This document shows, one piece after another, positions 11,368-22,719 of a stretch of 64,000 nt of DNA. The position numbers and the translations under genes are program-made. How positions within the stretch are numbered: position 1 is the stretch's first letter; the number at the start of each line of letters is the position of its first letter. This DNA is from Lithobates sylvaticus (taxonomy: Eukaryota; Chordata; Amphibia; Anura; Ranidae): the NCBI GenBank assembly GCA_028564925.1, contig CM053026.1:594948661-595012660 (forward strand), written 5' to 3'. The notes beneath the pieces were generated by a model. That model was not told the DNA's origin and ran no database searches. It was given only the letters and a program-made list of their open reading frames with translations.

Positions 11368-12483
11368 TCATGTTTGTTTGTTTTTCTGAATATTTTGTTT
11401 TTTTCAGCCACACTAAAAGTATGCCAGCTACTGAACTTTAGCTGCTTTGGCATGTTTCTGATTACCTCCAAAGAACGCATCCTCAGATGCTCCTCGTTTC
11501 CAATAGCTGGACCCCAACATTTTCTCATGGTCCGCATTGTGCTTCCTTTGAACCTGAAGGTATCTTGTCATCAGAATATTGTTTGTATTTAGGACCACCG
11601 CGACTGGTAATTTTTTTTTCGATAAATGCCAAATGCTTAAATAGTCCTTATAAGCATAAAGCTTTGTGGGATGCCGCTAAACGGTCCATTTGTGATGTTT
11701 TATGTGTTTAGGATTTCTAATCCACCAAAAATGTGTGCACACATGTTTCCCGCATATCTTTTTCACTAATGCTGATCCCAAGAAGAAAATATTTTTTATT
11801 GCAATCAGGGACTCTGTTCTTTTATGCTGTAGGACAAATTAGTAGGTCCAAATAGCAGATATATAGTGTTGGTTTGTGAACTGAACAGTGTCTTTATATA
11901 CTATAGTTAATCTCTATGCACCTAATTAAGGTAAAATTCCTTGAACAAAGTTAAATGGATTAGTAAAGTATATCTCTTTGTGTTGGGTGATTTTAACTTG
12001 GTGGTTGATAAATCTATGAACACTTCTGCCCCTATTTCAGTATCTAGGCACACCTACAACCCCTTCATACTGAAAGTCTCTGTGATGTATGGAGATGTTT
12101 CCATCCATCTGAGAAGAATTTTACTTTCTTTTCACGCCCTCATGCTACATAATCGAGGATAGATCTTATGGATCTCCAACTTTTACAAAAAATCTCTCGA
12201 GCTGGTACACTGTACATACAACAACCTGGTCTGATCATACTCCAAAATCTGTTCATTCAGCAGCAGAAGGTTTTTGATCACAGACAGGGCTGTGGTAAGC
12301 TCCTGGCATATTTAGTTAATTATGAATTTAAGCCCCCACAGTTTTGCTCTCAGCTGTTCCATTGACTCCCTGATTATGGACCTGCAGAAGGTGCTTTGAG
12401 TTTTTGATTCCTTTTACCAGCAATTTTATGCCTCTTGGCCCACTTACACAACTGAAGAAATCTTACAAAATCTTACCCTCTAT

Positions 12484-12899
12484 TGCCCTGTACACACGGT
12501 CGGACATTCCGACGGAAAATGTGCGATCGGATTGTGTTGTCGGAATCGTATCTGGGCTCCATCTGACTTTTTCCATCGGAATTTCCGACACACAGAGTTT
12601 GAGAGCTGGATCTAAAAATTTCCAACAACAAAATCCTATCGTTTAAATTCTGATTGTGTGTAGACAAATCCGACGCACAAAGTGCCACGCATGCTCAGAT
12701 TAAATTAAGAGATGAAAGCTATTGGATACTGGCCCGTTTATAGTCCGACGTACACGTTGTACGTCACCTCGTTCAGAACAATCAGTTTTTCCGACAACTT
12801 TGTGCCACTGTGTGTATGCAAGACAAGTTTGGTCCAAAATCCGTCGGAAAAAATCTGATGGATTTTGTCGTCGGAATGTCCGACCGTGTGTACGGGACA
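12484..12899. mobile_element. PIF/Harbinger-like MITE, copy B, nested in the LINE
   Basis: The ends are TGCCCTGTACACACGGTCGG and CCGACCGTGTGTACGGGACA. TAA follows the right end (12900-12902), while the left flank reads TAT, an imperfect TSD. The body shares CACGCATGCTCAG and TGTGTGTATGCAAGACAAG-type text with copies A and C. It interrupts LINE RT text. Confidence 0.75.
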
Positions 12900-13019
12900 T
12901 AAGACTGAAGCGCTTATCATTCTTATCCCCAAGCAAATTCAAGATCCTCTTGACCTCTAGACCTTTATCTTTACTGCAAACTGATGTTAACGTTTTAGTG
13001 AAAATCTATTTCCCCTGGC

Positions 13020-13198
13020 TTAAGCTGGCCATACATTCTTGTTTAATTTCCTTTAGATTTACCTTCAACTATGTGGTGCAAGGGCCTGCCTGATTGCTTA
13101 CAAATTGACAGTGTTTAGGTTTGACCTCATATTATATGATTTTGGTACATCTAAAACAAAATTGCAGAAGAACATTGTATAATGTATGGTCAGCCTAA
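13020..13198. mobile_element. Short MITE nested in the LINE reverse transcriptase
   Basis: The left end TTAAGCTGGCCATACATT and right end AATGTATGGTCAGCCTAA are inverted with about two mismatches. LINE text resumes right after it (HLDQTDFMPGK near 13215). TTA/TAA at the outer edges suggests a Harbinger-type target. Confidence 0.65.
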
Positions 13199-13644
13199 AT
13201 CAAGGTATCCAAATCATTATTCACTTGGACCAAACTGATTTTATGCCTGGTAAAGATGTTCCACTTAACATGAGAAGTTTGTTCATTATTTTAACACTAG
13301 GATTGTGGAGAGTTGAAATGCAGCAAAGTCATATGATTCTGTATAATAGGGATACATATGGCAAAGGTTACATATCTTTGGGTTTGGCCTTCAACTTTAA
13401 ATGGCTAAAACTTTTCTATGCCTCTCCCAAGCTTGTGTCAATGGGTAAACATTCATAAGGGGCAAGTGTAGGCCTTTCTCCCCTCCTGTATGCCATTGTG
13501 GTAGATGCTGGCTGGCTGCTCGACTCATGAACCATCACAATATTAAGGAACTATAGGTGGCAGCACATGTTGAAAAGCACAAACACAACTGACCCAACAT
13601 ATAACTGGCCTTAGTAACACGGAGCACATGGAAGGGCGACGCAT

Positions 13645-14172
13645 GTCAAACAGCAATAAAGAAAAATTCCCAGCTCAACTTACTAGCCAGCCTGCAGCAA
13701 ACTGAATTGTCCTGTCTAACAGTTCACTTTATTAAAAACAGGGGTTGAGTTTGCACAAATTTGCATATACATGCGTAAGCTGCAGAGGCCACGACAAAGC
13801 GCCCTAGTATTATCTACAGATCTAACTATAAAGTTTCAGAGCCTCCATAGTAGGAGCACATAATGATATATAATATAATATAATAATGGATAGATTGAGG
13901 GCAGTTATGCCTGAAGGGAGCCCACTCTTCTTTAAAGGGCATAGTGGTGCACTGGACACCAAGCAAATAGGAGGTGGGCTCCCTCCAGGCATAGCTGCCC
14001 TCAGTCTATCCATTATTATATATGGGGTGCCTTGTCACAGCCTCTGCAGTTTGTAAATATGTGCAAACTAAACCCCTGTTTTTAACGTGAACTGTTAGAC
14101 AGGACAATTTGGTTTGTTGCAGGCTGGCTGGTAAATTGAGCTGGGAATTTGTCTTTGATGTTGAAAAAGCAG
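13645..14172. mobile_element. Foldback (long inverted repeat) element
   Basis: The left arm (TTCCCAGCTCAACTTAC, then CAGCCTGCAGCAAAC, then AACAGTTCAC) reappears inverted at 14030-14170. An inner pair, GGATAGATTGAGGGCAGTTA at 13888 and its complement ending near 14020, continues the symmetry. Arms are about 140-160 bp with a hinge near 13950. No transposase. Terminal motif and target site are unclear. Confidence 0.65.
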
Positions 14173-14221
14173 GATTGTACGTGAATGATATGATTTTATA
14201 GGACTCAGATCTTTTACTTAA

Positions 14222-14630
14222 AGCGGAGTTCCACCCAAAAATGCAACTTCCACTTTAAGTGATGGTGACCCCTTGACATTCCACATTTGGAATGTCAATG
14301 AACATTTTGGGGGCAGGAGCGGGTACCCAGTTTTTAAGGGCACCCAGCTCCCACTTCCTCCTCTGGCTCCGCGGCGCCGGAAGGAACACATCACAGGTCC
14401 CAGAAGATTGCCCGGCCATTCACATGCCGCATTGCGGCTTGCGCATATGCAGTGCACGCCTGGCTGTGCCCACAGTTAAAATGCTGGCACCGTGGAGAGG
14501 AGGGGGAGAGGAGCAGGGAGAGGAGCAGGGCTTCGTTCGCTGGACCCTGGGACAGGTGAGTGTCTGATTATTAAAAATCAGCAGCTACACTTTTTGTAGC
14601 TGCTGACTTTTAAATGGGTGGAACTCCGCT
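14222..14630. mobile_element. TTAA-flanked TIR element (AGCGGAGTTCCACCC family)
   Basis: A perfect 15-bp TIR, AGCGGAGTTCCACCC and its complement, is flanked by TTAA at 14218-14221 and 14631-14634. TTAA duplication is the mark of piggyBac-type insertion, though Harbinger-type TTA/TAA is an alternative. No coding capacity. Relatives lie at 27402-27834. Confidence 0.75.
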
Positions 14631-14671
14631 TTAATACTATTTCCCTTAAACGTCAGGAAACGTCAAGATTA

Positions 14672-14994
14672 CAGGGGGTCCCCGACTTACGAACGCCCGA
14701 CCTACGTACAACCCCTACTTACGAACGGGGCGCTGCGGGGACCCTCCGCCATTTTTCGCCGTTTTTCTCTGTCTTCCGGCCGTTCTGCGCATGCGCGGCC
14801 ATACGGAGCCTCGGAAAATGCCGGAAATGTCCGTAATTTGCCGCGCATGCGCAGAACGGCATTAGACGGAACATCGGAAATGTCCGGAAATGTCAGTATT
14901 TGTCGGTCTGCGCATGCGCGGCCGACTTACGAACATTTCCGACTTCCGTACAGGTGGGCAGTCCCTAACGAGTTGGTAACTCGGGGACCCCCTG
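14672..14994. mobile_element. Tigger/pogo-like MITE
   Basis: The ends read CAGGGGGTCCCCGACTTAC and GTAACTCGGGGACCCCCTG, matching in 18 of 19 bases as inverted repeats, with TA on both sides (14670-14671, 14995-14996). The CAG start, TA target and length fit non-autonomous pogo/Tigger elements. The middle holds repeated CGCATGCGC and GGAAATGTC words. No transposase. Confidence 0.75.
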
Positions 14995-15084
14995 TATAGC
15001 CATTTAAATGTTAAACCGCTTGCCTACTACTGTGAAAATTAAGATTGGCATATGGTCTCAGCTCCTGATTGGTATCATGGGATG

Positions 15085-15440
15085 TATTAACCTTGTTACA
15101 TAGGTACATAGTTAGTCTGGTTGAAAAAAGACAGTTCCAGCAGGGGAAACTATTCCTTCCTGATCCCCCAAGAGGCAATCGGATATTTTCTGAATCAACT
15201 TTACCTATAAATATTAGTATCCAGATATATTATGTACATTTAGGAAAAAATCCAGGCCATTTTTAAAGCAATCTATTCAGCTGGACAGAAACAGCTCTTG
15301 AGGGAGTCTATTCCACATTTTCACAACTCTTACTATATAGAAGCCTTTACGTATTTTGAGATTACATTTCTTTTCATTCAGATGTAAAGAGTGTCCCCAT
15401 AATAGTGACTTGATTTAGATAATACAGTGACTTGTGATGA
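15085..15440 (-). mobile_element. CR1-type LINE 3' fragment
   Basis: GTTACATAGGTACATAGTTA, then GTTGAAAAAAGACA and GAGTCTATTCCACATTTTC, parallels the copy at 38328-39600, which carries the CR1-type C-terminal peptide on the minus strand. So this is the end of a minus-strand CR1-type copy with worn coding text. Confidence 0.6.
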
Positions 15441-16290
15441 TATGTGCAAATGCAGCTAAACAAAGTGCTTGGTGCTCCGTGCTAAAAAGGTGACTGTAAT
15501 TCCACCACTGTGTGGTTCTGCACTCACCAGATGGGTTGGACTCATCTGCCGTATGGCAAGAAGAGTCAACTATGCTTTAGGTCTCTTAAGGGGGGGACCT
15601 ATCCCTCTGCAATTATCGCTGGACGATTCCACTATATGGGCTGGCCTCCTAGAGTGGGGCTCAGAATCCAGGATATACAGGCATGGAATATATAAACAGA
15701 GGTCTCCTCATAGCGTAAAATCCTTAAAAATCTTTATTCAGCTTAGGCATCTTATGATAAAAACTCCTTTAAAAGTATTAAGATAAAAACCATTGGAACA
15801 CACGCTGGTCTGCAGACAGCATTATTCAATAGACACCGATAGATGCACAGGGACGTTCCTTACCAGAGATTTTTATCTCGTCAGAGGGGGTGGGGTCACC
15901 GGCCGACGTGACCATGTGGCCATGCCCTCAGTTAAAAAAGAGCTGTCACCTGAGAGGACGGCCATTAAGGCGGGTGCCTCCCATGGAGGCAGGTCGGTCG
16001 CGATTTTTCTTTTTTGGTCCGTTGAGAGAGCAAGAGAAGAAAAAGAAGACTTTGTGGGACAGTTTTTTTTTTTTTTTTTTAATAAAGGACTTAAATAATT
16101 TAATAAAGGTGTCCCCAGACTAAACTGACTAACCCACCCAATCTCTGATGAGCTTGACAGTCGATCCTGATGCAATCCTGAAAATGAAACACAACATACA
16201 AACAAGACCGGACACTATACATTCTGTTTTTGAGGAGCAAAATTCCACATAATATTTAACGAAAGGTTATCACTACTACTGCCCTTTTCC
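15441..16290. other. Unassigned, probably repeat-derived
   Basis: Contains TATA-like and AATAAA-like words, a T-run of about 18 (16063-16080) and GC-rich text near 15890-16000. I cannot place it in a family. A weak hammerhead-like core on the minus strand near 15848-15886 lacks the GAAA part. Confidence 0.35.
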
Positions 16291-16690
16291 TGCCGACTCA
16301 CGCCACCTAGTGGTCAGAGCCGCTGTAACTGCAAATCTCTTTTTTTCTTTTTAAAGAGCGTTGTGGGCCAAGAGCCTGTAGAACTTGCATGTAGTTCCTC
16401 ATAGCAACCACCTGCCTATCTACCCCACAGTCCTTGTAACTTGCAGAGAAAAATATCGCAAACTGAAGACACATAGAAGTTCTTTCTTTTTTTTTCTTAA
16501 AAAATAAATTAAAGGCTTCAGGAACAGTTCACCAGTAAAACCGCGGGTCAGGCAGAACAACATCCCTACCCAGTTCAGTATCATAAGTGGTGATATAGTA
16601 AACAGCACTGTCCTTATCCAGTCTGCAGATCACGATTTTATCACAATAGATATGCCGACCATAGCTCCAATGCAACCAACATCCCTGGAA

Positions 16691-17848
16691 TCACTCAAAC
16701 ATTTCTCGGGAGAAAGATTTCTTCCGTAGTGGCTTCGGGACCTTCAGGTAGTCCCAGACATCCTCCGCATACCACTTCTTCCGATTCGCTTCCACAATGT
16801 CCATGACTTCCCTAGGCACATAAGGGAATTCAAGTCCATACTCTGTCGCCACCCGCTTGCACAACAGCCTCTGAGACGTAGCCAGTCTCGGTAGATTGCG
16901 GGTGACTCCATTCCCAGGGGTATGCAAGAGTAGGGGGATCTCATCACCAATCCTGTGGCACTACTCAAAATCACAGGCAGGTTTTCAAGCTTGGGCAGTG
17001 AGGTGTTTTGGACTGGGGGGTCTCTATTTGTGACACCTTATCCCCCCCAGTAATGGCCACACATCCCTCAACATCACCGCAAGCAGCAGCCACATCATCC
17101 CCACACAACCACAACAACTCATCAGACAAGACTTCATTGAACTCCTCAGCCTCTTCGGCCTCCGGCGAGGAGCAAACAGATTCCGTGTCAGAGTCCCGAG
17201 ATACAATTTTTTTTAAGATTTCTATACTCACGGTTCCTTCTGTATTCTCCCCTGTAGACGACGGTGGCCCTTCCAGGGCAATAGCCTTTGCCCGATGAGC
17301 AACATCCGGGACTGTGAACCCTTCTTACGACTGGGCGAGATCTGTGGGGGCTCGTCTTCCTCCAAGGCAGGCATGGTGGTGAGATCCGTGAGGGTGGACG
17401 AAGCGGTGTCCATTACCTCTGGGGTCGACTCCCCAGCCTGTGCAGCAACAGTGTCCTTGTTGGAAATACCAGCAATAATGGGCGAAACGCCAATCTCCGG
17501 CCCTTTAGCTGGAACATAAATGATGTGTTCCTCAGTGGCCATTCCGGTGGCCCAGTCCATGTGGAATGCCCGAGGCAGTCCGGTGGGCTGTTCAACTTTG
17601 AATACATACTCGCTGCAACTCCGACATCTTGCAAAGGGTCGAGGGTTTGTGACCAACCCATCAAATCTTCCACACAATACACCGAGGGCCTCGACATCCC
17701 CGATAGTACACAAAATGAACCACCCCTGTGGCAGCAAACGAATGCCCACGTCCGTAATTACTGTACCGGGCATCTGCACACTCGCTGGACCCCTTGCTGT
17801 GGGCATCCTGGGTCCAGGCATCTGCTGCATATTTGGGAGCCGGTGCAT
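16691..17848 (-). pseudogene. Fossil reading frames in the leader/gag position of the retroviral element
   Basis: Frames on the minus strand downstream of the primer site include one of about 200 codons (17228-17848), followed by shorter ones at 16971-17231 and 16691-16927. Their place fits a leader or gag region. I do not recognise a matrix, capsid or zinc-knuckle motif, so the identity is inferred from position only. The set is interrupted and is treated as a fossil. Confidence 0.35.
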
Positions 17849-18128
17849 TTCTTCCGAGAAGGTAACGGTCTCTCTTTCTCAATCCAGAAATCAACCACAC
17901 CTCTTCTCCTTCCGCAACACACTCTCACGGGGTGCCTCGTGCGGGAAAAAGATCAGCACAAACTCCTCCCACTGGGCGCTGGCTCCTGTACAATTTTGCG
18001 GGCTTTAGTACAGGCTCCTCCCTAGCTTACGCACCTCAGTGAAAAGTCTCTCCAAAATGGCGCTGATCTTTATGGAGCAGTTCAAAATTCTTCACTCTCT
18101 GTTCCTAGGCCCTGTGAGGTAACTGTAA

Positions 18129-18146
18129 ATCCCGGACGAGCCCCCA
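18129..18146 (-). other. tRNA-Pro-type primer binding site of the retroviral fossil
   Basis: The 18 bases, read on the minus strand, begin TGGGGGCTCG and are those used by tRNA-Pro-primed retroviruses. They lie two bases inside the LTR edge, exactly where a primer site belongs. Confidence 0.85.
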
Positions 18147-18148
18147 CG

Positions 18149-19248
18149 TGTAGCGGCCATAACCCTCGATGGGGCGGCCTTAACTTTTGGGCTTACCGGT
18201 TACCTCCGCTTGGCTTGTTCTTCCAGGTCTAGGGGTTCCCAGGGTTAGTACCCAACGACTTTGGTCGCTGACACCATATAAGTCCTTTAGAAAGGTTTTT
18301 ATTTGCAGGGGTAACATCCAACAGACACAGTCTCATGTGGGAACAGAGGGTAAGATGGAAGAAACTCAGGCACCTTGAACTGCTAAGTATGTGAAAGTCT
18401 TTAATGCCAACCAAGAGAGTAGCCACTCGCAGCTGGGTGCTTCAAAGCTGAACAAATCTCTAGCCAGAGATTATGGCAGTCAGCACTTGAATTCGGAACT
18501 TGCAAAGTCTCTGACCTTGAATTAAAGTAGCAATCAGAAGTAACAGGAACCTTTCCTCAGTACCTGGAATGTTACCCGTCTCCTTGACAGTATTGGGGAA
18601 GCGTGGATTCTCTAGTGTCCTTGACAACCCAGCAACCAGGCACTTCTCAGGATGCCAGCTTGTTGGCCCTCCTCCGAAGAGTCCTCCCCCGGTTGCTTAC
18701 ACGAGCTGCGGTGCCCCTCCAAGTTGAGAGCGCACCCGAACGCCTTCAATCCTCCCTCAGTTACTGCGCCTCAGACCAGCCGGTTCCGGGACTCGGGAAC
18801 AGATGGATCCTTTCCCCAGATCAAGCGGGTCTGTGGGGCTAGCCAAACTAACCATGTTGTGGGGCGGCACACGCTCCCGTGACCTGGATCCCTCGCGGGG
18901 CTACCCCGGTCCAGATCCAGGAACAGGCACTCTGGCCACACGAACGAACCCAGAACACGTGACTCCAGCATCTTAAGTACCTATCTCCAGACTCCTTAGT
19001 GGGGACAAACGCACCCACTGATTGGTTCTGGGGAATGTTGATACCCAAAACGTCCAACCAGGCCTGGTTCTGAACCTATCATGTGCACCTAACTGTACAC
19101 ATGACCAGGCAGAACCCTAGCACAGCACAGCCAAACTGATGCCAAAGTTAACCTACATAATTAACTCTCAGAACCCCTTTACTGTTCTTGAGAGAAAAAT
19201 AACTCAATTTACACATAGCGGACACCTTGCAAAAGTGTCACCGCTACA
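18149..19248 (-). repeat. Long terminal repeat (about 1.1 kb) of the retroviral fossil
   Basis: On the minus strand the segment starts TGTAGCGG and ends CCGCTACA, the usual TG...CA ends with an 8-bp inverted repeat. A minus-strand AATAAA lies at 18298-18303, near the element-sense end, where polyadenylation of LTR transcripts occurs. No direct target duplication can be checked because the other LTR is missing. Confidence 0.75.
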
Positions 19249-19797
19249 TAAACTATAAGGTGCAACGAAAACAACAAGCATCATCTTTTCTTTTTTTTGT
19301 GATTGTACTTGACAGAACAAAGCTTAATTAAAGTCCTACATGTGGGGATGTTATTAATTAATTTAGTTTACTTAGTAGAGTCTACCTTAGTTTGAAGTTA
19401 ATATAGCCTCAAGGTTACTCTCACAATGATTATGGGCCTTCTGCATTCAGTATTGCTTGCCTGCAGGTGGGAAGTGAGTAGGGATGAAATCATTGAGCTT
19501 TGCAATAAATTAAGTATTCTAATGCAATCTGACTCACTTACTAAATTATGCATATGCTTTAATTTTCAAATGAGCCACATCTGAAAGTTGCTGTCTTAAT
19601 CTGTAGCACATGCAAGTGTACAAAAAAGTATTCTATAAATATACTGTGTGACATACTGCGTGACTGTTGCACAAATACAAATTGAACCATTTTGTAGACA
19701 ATAAAAAAATCTGTTGACACCACTTCTAACATTTTTTTTTTTTTTTAGTCAAGAGTAAACGTTTAATCCCTCTGACTCTTTTTACATAGGTAAATGA
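19249..19797. other. Unassigned A/T-rich stretch
   Basis: No gene or repeat that I can name. A T-run lies at about 19732-19746. Confidence 0.5.
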
Positions 19798-19881
19798 TCC
19801 TTACCCAGTTCAGCCCTGGAAGGATTTACCCCCTTCATGACAGGCCATTTTTTTGCGATACGACGCTGCGCCGCTTTGTAG
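19798..19881 (+). mobile_element. Fragment of the CCACTTCAGCCC TTAA-element family
   Basis: CAGCCCTGGAAGGATTTACC, CCCTTCATGACAGGCCATTT and TTGCGATACG match the left ends of the elements at 28449 and (in part) 38441. Only about 85 bases remain. Confidence 0.7.
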
Positions 19882-20176
19882 CCTCAGTTTCAATATAGGT
19901 CTAGTTGTACCCTATATGCAGGAGGAGAATAAAGTGTTGAGTTCCTTCCTCTGTAGCTCTAGTTAAGGGAAAGGGATAGGAAAATGAGACAATTGGCCAA
20001 GATCTTAGATTGTGGGTGGAAAAAAAGTAGTTTAAATCACTTGCGATAATTTCAAAACAGGTGTGTAATAAAAGGCCTTAGCTGTGTCTAAAGCGGCCAA
20101 GGCACATGTCTATGGGATACAGTTAAGTGACAATTTGGACCCTGTGGAGTTATAAGGTTGTTGTTGCTTAACAATG

Positions 20177-20316
20177 GGACATACTAATACATTTAATGTG
20201 AAAATGGTTTAATGCAGCTTAAAGTGTAATAAAGTGCCTAAATCTCAATCAATTGCCCTGAAACTTTGCACAGCCTAAGTTTTTAACTTTCCAAACCTAT
20301 CCTAGAAGTTTCATGT
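20177..20316 (+). repeat. Dispersed repeat (CTCAATCAATTGCCCTG family)
   Basis: ATTTAATGTGAAAATGG, TAATAAAGTGCCTAAA, TCAATCAATTGCCCTGAAAC and CCTATCCTAGAAGTTTCATG recur inverted at 30488-30730 and in pieces at 27305-28448. This is the older host repeat for the TTAA insertions at 27-30 kb. Confidence 0.7.
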
Positions 20317-20474
20317 ATGTCACACAGCGGGGAGACATCGCAGGATCCAGGGGACAAGGTAAGTCAATTTCCCTGTATCCTGCGATGCAGCCCCGAGTCT
20401 GGCTCGGGATTACCGCTAATGGTACTGAAATTCCACACCGAGTCAGACTCGGGAATACCGCCAGGGAGGTTAAT
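20317..20474 (-). mobile_element. TTAA element fragment with CCTCCCTGGCGG end
   Basis: The plus-strand right end is CCGCCAGGGAGG followed by TTAA, which read inverted is TTAACCTCCCTGGCGG. Inside, CGAGTCTGGCTCGGG appears twice in inverted sense. The left end is missing. Confidence 0.55.
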
Positions 20475-20495
20475 ATGCCATAATGTGCCTAAACC

Positions 20496-20789
20496 CTGCT
20501 CTCAAATTTTCCGACAACAAAATCCGATCGGACTTTTTCCGATCGTGTGTAGATAATTCCGACGGACAAAGTGCCACGCATGCTCAGATCAAATTAGGAG
20601 ACCACAGCTATTGGCTACTAGCCTCTACGTAGTTCCGTAGTACGCAACGAACGTCACCACGTTCAGAATGATCGGATTTTCTGACATCTTTGTCCGACCG
20701 TGTGTATGCAACACCAGTGTCGGACAAAATCCGTCGGAAATAATCCGACGAATTTTGTGGTCGGAATTTCCGACCGTGTGTATGGGGCA
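20496..20789. mobile_element. PIF/Harbinger-like MITE, copy C, left-truncated
   Basis: The right end TCCGACCGTGTGTATGGGGCA is followed by TAA. CACGCATGCTCAGAT, GTTCAGAATGATCGGATTTT and GTCGGACAAAATCCGTCGG text matches copies B and D. The left terminus is absent, so the copy is truncated. Confidence 0.75.
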
Positions 20790-20904
20790 TAAAAGAGCTG
20801 AAATGTTAACCAATTTCCAAGAGAATACTTTTTGAAGAAGGGAGATAATGCCACACAGCCCAGCAGCACAGTGTATTCACACAGTCAGTTAAGGAATAAG
20901 TCTA

Positions 20905-21725
20905 CATTTAACCCCAAATCGAATTCAAATCATCATATTGAAGTTTTTAAAAAAATGATGGAGAAAGAAATCTAGTACGACGGACAAGGAATAAGAAGAT
21001 TAGAGAAACGTAAAAATAGAGTTATTAGACCCGCCGATTAGGGGGGGGCTAGTAATTTTGAATAAAAAGGACTATGAGTTGGAACTAGGTAGGCTGGTTG
21101 GAGATGTAACCACATACCAACTATTAAAGAAAAAGAGTTGAAAATCTAAACTAAAGGAGCTTCTAAACGGGGGTATTGCAGATAAGATATTGAATAAAAA
21201 AGAAGCAAGGTATATGTTACCAGAAGCAACAAAATTGCCGATAATATACCAGGTACCCAAAGTTCACAAGAGCAAGACCAAACCACCAGGGAGACCCATT
21301 ATAAGTGGGATAGGGTCAGTACATTCTAGATTAGGGGAATATCTCGTCACCTTCCTTCAACCTCTAGCTAGCAAAGGAAAGGCCTTTATAAAAGACAGCA
21401 AAGATGTAATAAAATTACTCAGGGATGTAAGGGTCAGCGACTCCCCTCTGTTGGTAACAATAGATGTGGAGTCGTTGTACACTAATATTAAACAAACAGA
21501 TGCCGTAGCAGCAGTTGCATGGGCTATGAAATATTTTTCAAATTTAAGATTAAAGCAGAGGAGGTTTATACTGGAGGGATTGAGGATGGCCATAGGCAAC
21601 ATTTACTTTTGGTTTAATCACAGCTACTATAGACAAATTAAAGGTGTGGGAATGGGGAACAAGTATGCACCCAGTGTGGCCAACATCTTCCTGAATACGT
21701 GGCTAAGCGGCATTCAATTGTAGTG
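20905..21725 (+). pseudogene. Penelope-like element reverse transcriptase fragment
   Basis: The longest open part (21190-21723, 177 codons) carries hallmarks of PLE reverse transcriptase: PGRPIISG at residues 33-40, the catalytic-aspartate block TIDVESLYTNI at 90-100, and GVGMGNKYAPSVAN at 152-165. Upstream, RPAD and VILNKKDYE-type text continues the domain in another frame. The YxDD active-site block, the thumb and the GIY-YIG endonuclease are missing, so it is cut after about the middle of the RT. PLEs copy RNA into DNA and are non-LTR elements related to telomerase RT. The copy cannot be active. Confidence 0.85.
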
Positions 21726-22033
21726 ACTACATTTCTTCCAAACAAAGATACGGTGGAATATAGAGGCTAATCAATATCGATGGTCGGAAAGGGTGAGAAC
21801 TAGACTGTGGTATTGCAGACACCTCAGGTCCGCCGAGACCAATCGCCTTGTTTATATTCTGAAGTGGTATTGCAGTGCTTGAAGTATTGGAGTGGAACCT
21901 GCTGTGATATATTGAGATTCAGTTTTGCTGGTTTTATCTTTTTAAAATGTGAGTGTACTGTTTGAAGCTTGGATGGTGTGCTTTTTTTAAATAAATTTGC
22001 AGTATTACACTATTGGAGCACTTTCTTTACTTA

Positions 22034-22717
22034 CCGTATATACTCGAATATAAGCCGAGATTTTCAGACCCTTTTTTAGGTCTGAAAGTCCACCTCTCGG
22101 CTTATATTCGAGTCACCGCCGTCTGCCTACATGAACAGCATGTCATGCAGACAGACGGCGGTGTTCAAAAGCCGCGCCGCCTCCTCCCGCCCGTCCGTGA
22201 TAGGCGGACACTAATTTTCCCAGCAGTGCAGTGTTCCGCCTATCACGGATGGCCTGTCATTCTCATCTCATGGACGAGGATGAGAGAATATCCGTGATAA
22301 GCGGAACACTGCACACTGACTGCTGGGAAAAAAGTGTTCCTCCTATCACGGACGAGGAGGCGCGGCTTTTAAATTGTAATGGTGCCTGTAATACACGCTG
22401 TGGGGAGGACAGAGCGGGACCGGACCCCGGACCCAGGACCCAGGACCGAGGACCCAGGACCCAGGACCGAGGACCCAGGACCCAGGACACTGGACCCCAG
22501 ATCCCGGACCCACGGATCGGCGGATCGGCACAGGTAGGCTGCAATGGGGGCACAGGGGACATTCAGATTGGCATTGCTGACCCTTTTTCCACTTACAGTA
22601 GCTGCTGCATTTTTGCCCCTCGGCTTATACACGGGTCAATACGTTTCCCCATTTTTTTTGTGGTGATTTAGGGGCCTCGGCTTATACTCGGGACGGCCTA
22701 TACTCGAGTATATACGG
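22034..22717. mobile_element. TIR element with CCGTATATACTCGA ends (TA target)
   Basis: The ends CCGTATATACTCGA and TCGAGTATATACGG are perfect inverted repeats with TA outside each (22032-22033, 22718-22719). ATAAGCCGAG and CTCGGCTTAT extend the symmetry inward. There is no transposase. A TA target suggests the Tc1/mariner/pogo superfamily. The interior has a strong inverted repeat (GATAGGCGGA/CCGCCTATC words) and a minisatellite. Confidence 0.7.
22423..22506. repeat. GGACCC minisatellite inside the TIR element
   Basis: Repeated words CCCAGGACC and GAGGACCCAGG in about six or seven short copies. Frames on the minus strand become SWVLGPG repeats, which are artefacts. Confidence 0.85.
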
Positions 22718-22719
22718 TA

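Larger units (their letters stand above)
10905..13505 (+). mobile_element. Decayed L1/Tx1-type LINE with two nested MITEs
   Basis: In order along the plus strand are a 5' leader, an ORF1-like start at 11053, an endonuclease remnant with LFVLGDFNLVVD near 11968, text matching the end of the L1 endonuclease domain near 12150-12240, and RT remnants: ILIPKQ near 12920, SLLQTDVNVLVKI near 12975, HLDQTDFMPGK near 13215, and FNFKWLKLFYASP near 13400. The frame shifts repeatedly and most of ORF1 is missing, so the copy is dead. MITEs at 12484 and 13020 lie between RT pieces that belong next to each other, which places them after the LINE in time. No 3' end is seen. Confidence 0.75.
16291..19248 (-). 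mobile_element. Endogenous retrovirus fossil: one LTR plus partial internal region
   Basis: A minus-strand LTR-retroelement fossil. Parts seen are one LTR at 18149-19248 (the 5' LTR in element sense), a tRNA-Pro-type primer binding site next to it, and about 1.8 kb of leader and first-gene region. No second LTR was found in the window, so the element is incomplete on its 3' side. It is broken, with several interruptions, and no pol or env was recognised. The primer site type is shared by gammaretrovirus-like and related vertebrate elements. Age cannot be read from LTR divergence because only one LTR is present. The lower boundary is approximate. Confidence 0.7.

Noticed and set aside
15848-15886. 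Sixth hammerhead-like motif on the minus strand (CTGACGAGATAAAAATCTC)
   Set aside because: It has CUGANGA and a hairpin, but no GAAA after the stem and no clear PLE context.
17228-18025. Host gene with exons on either strand
   Set aside because: The frames lie directly downstream of a retroviral-type LTR and primer site on the minus strand; plus-strand frames are shadows. Treated as a fossil element.
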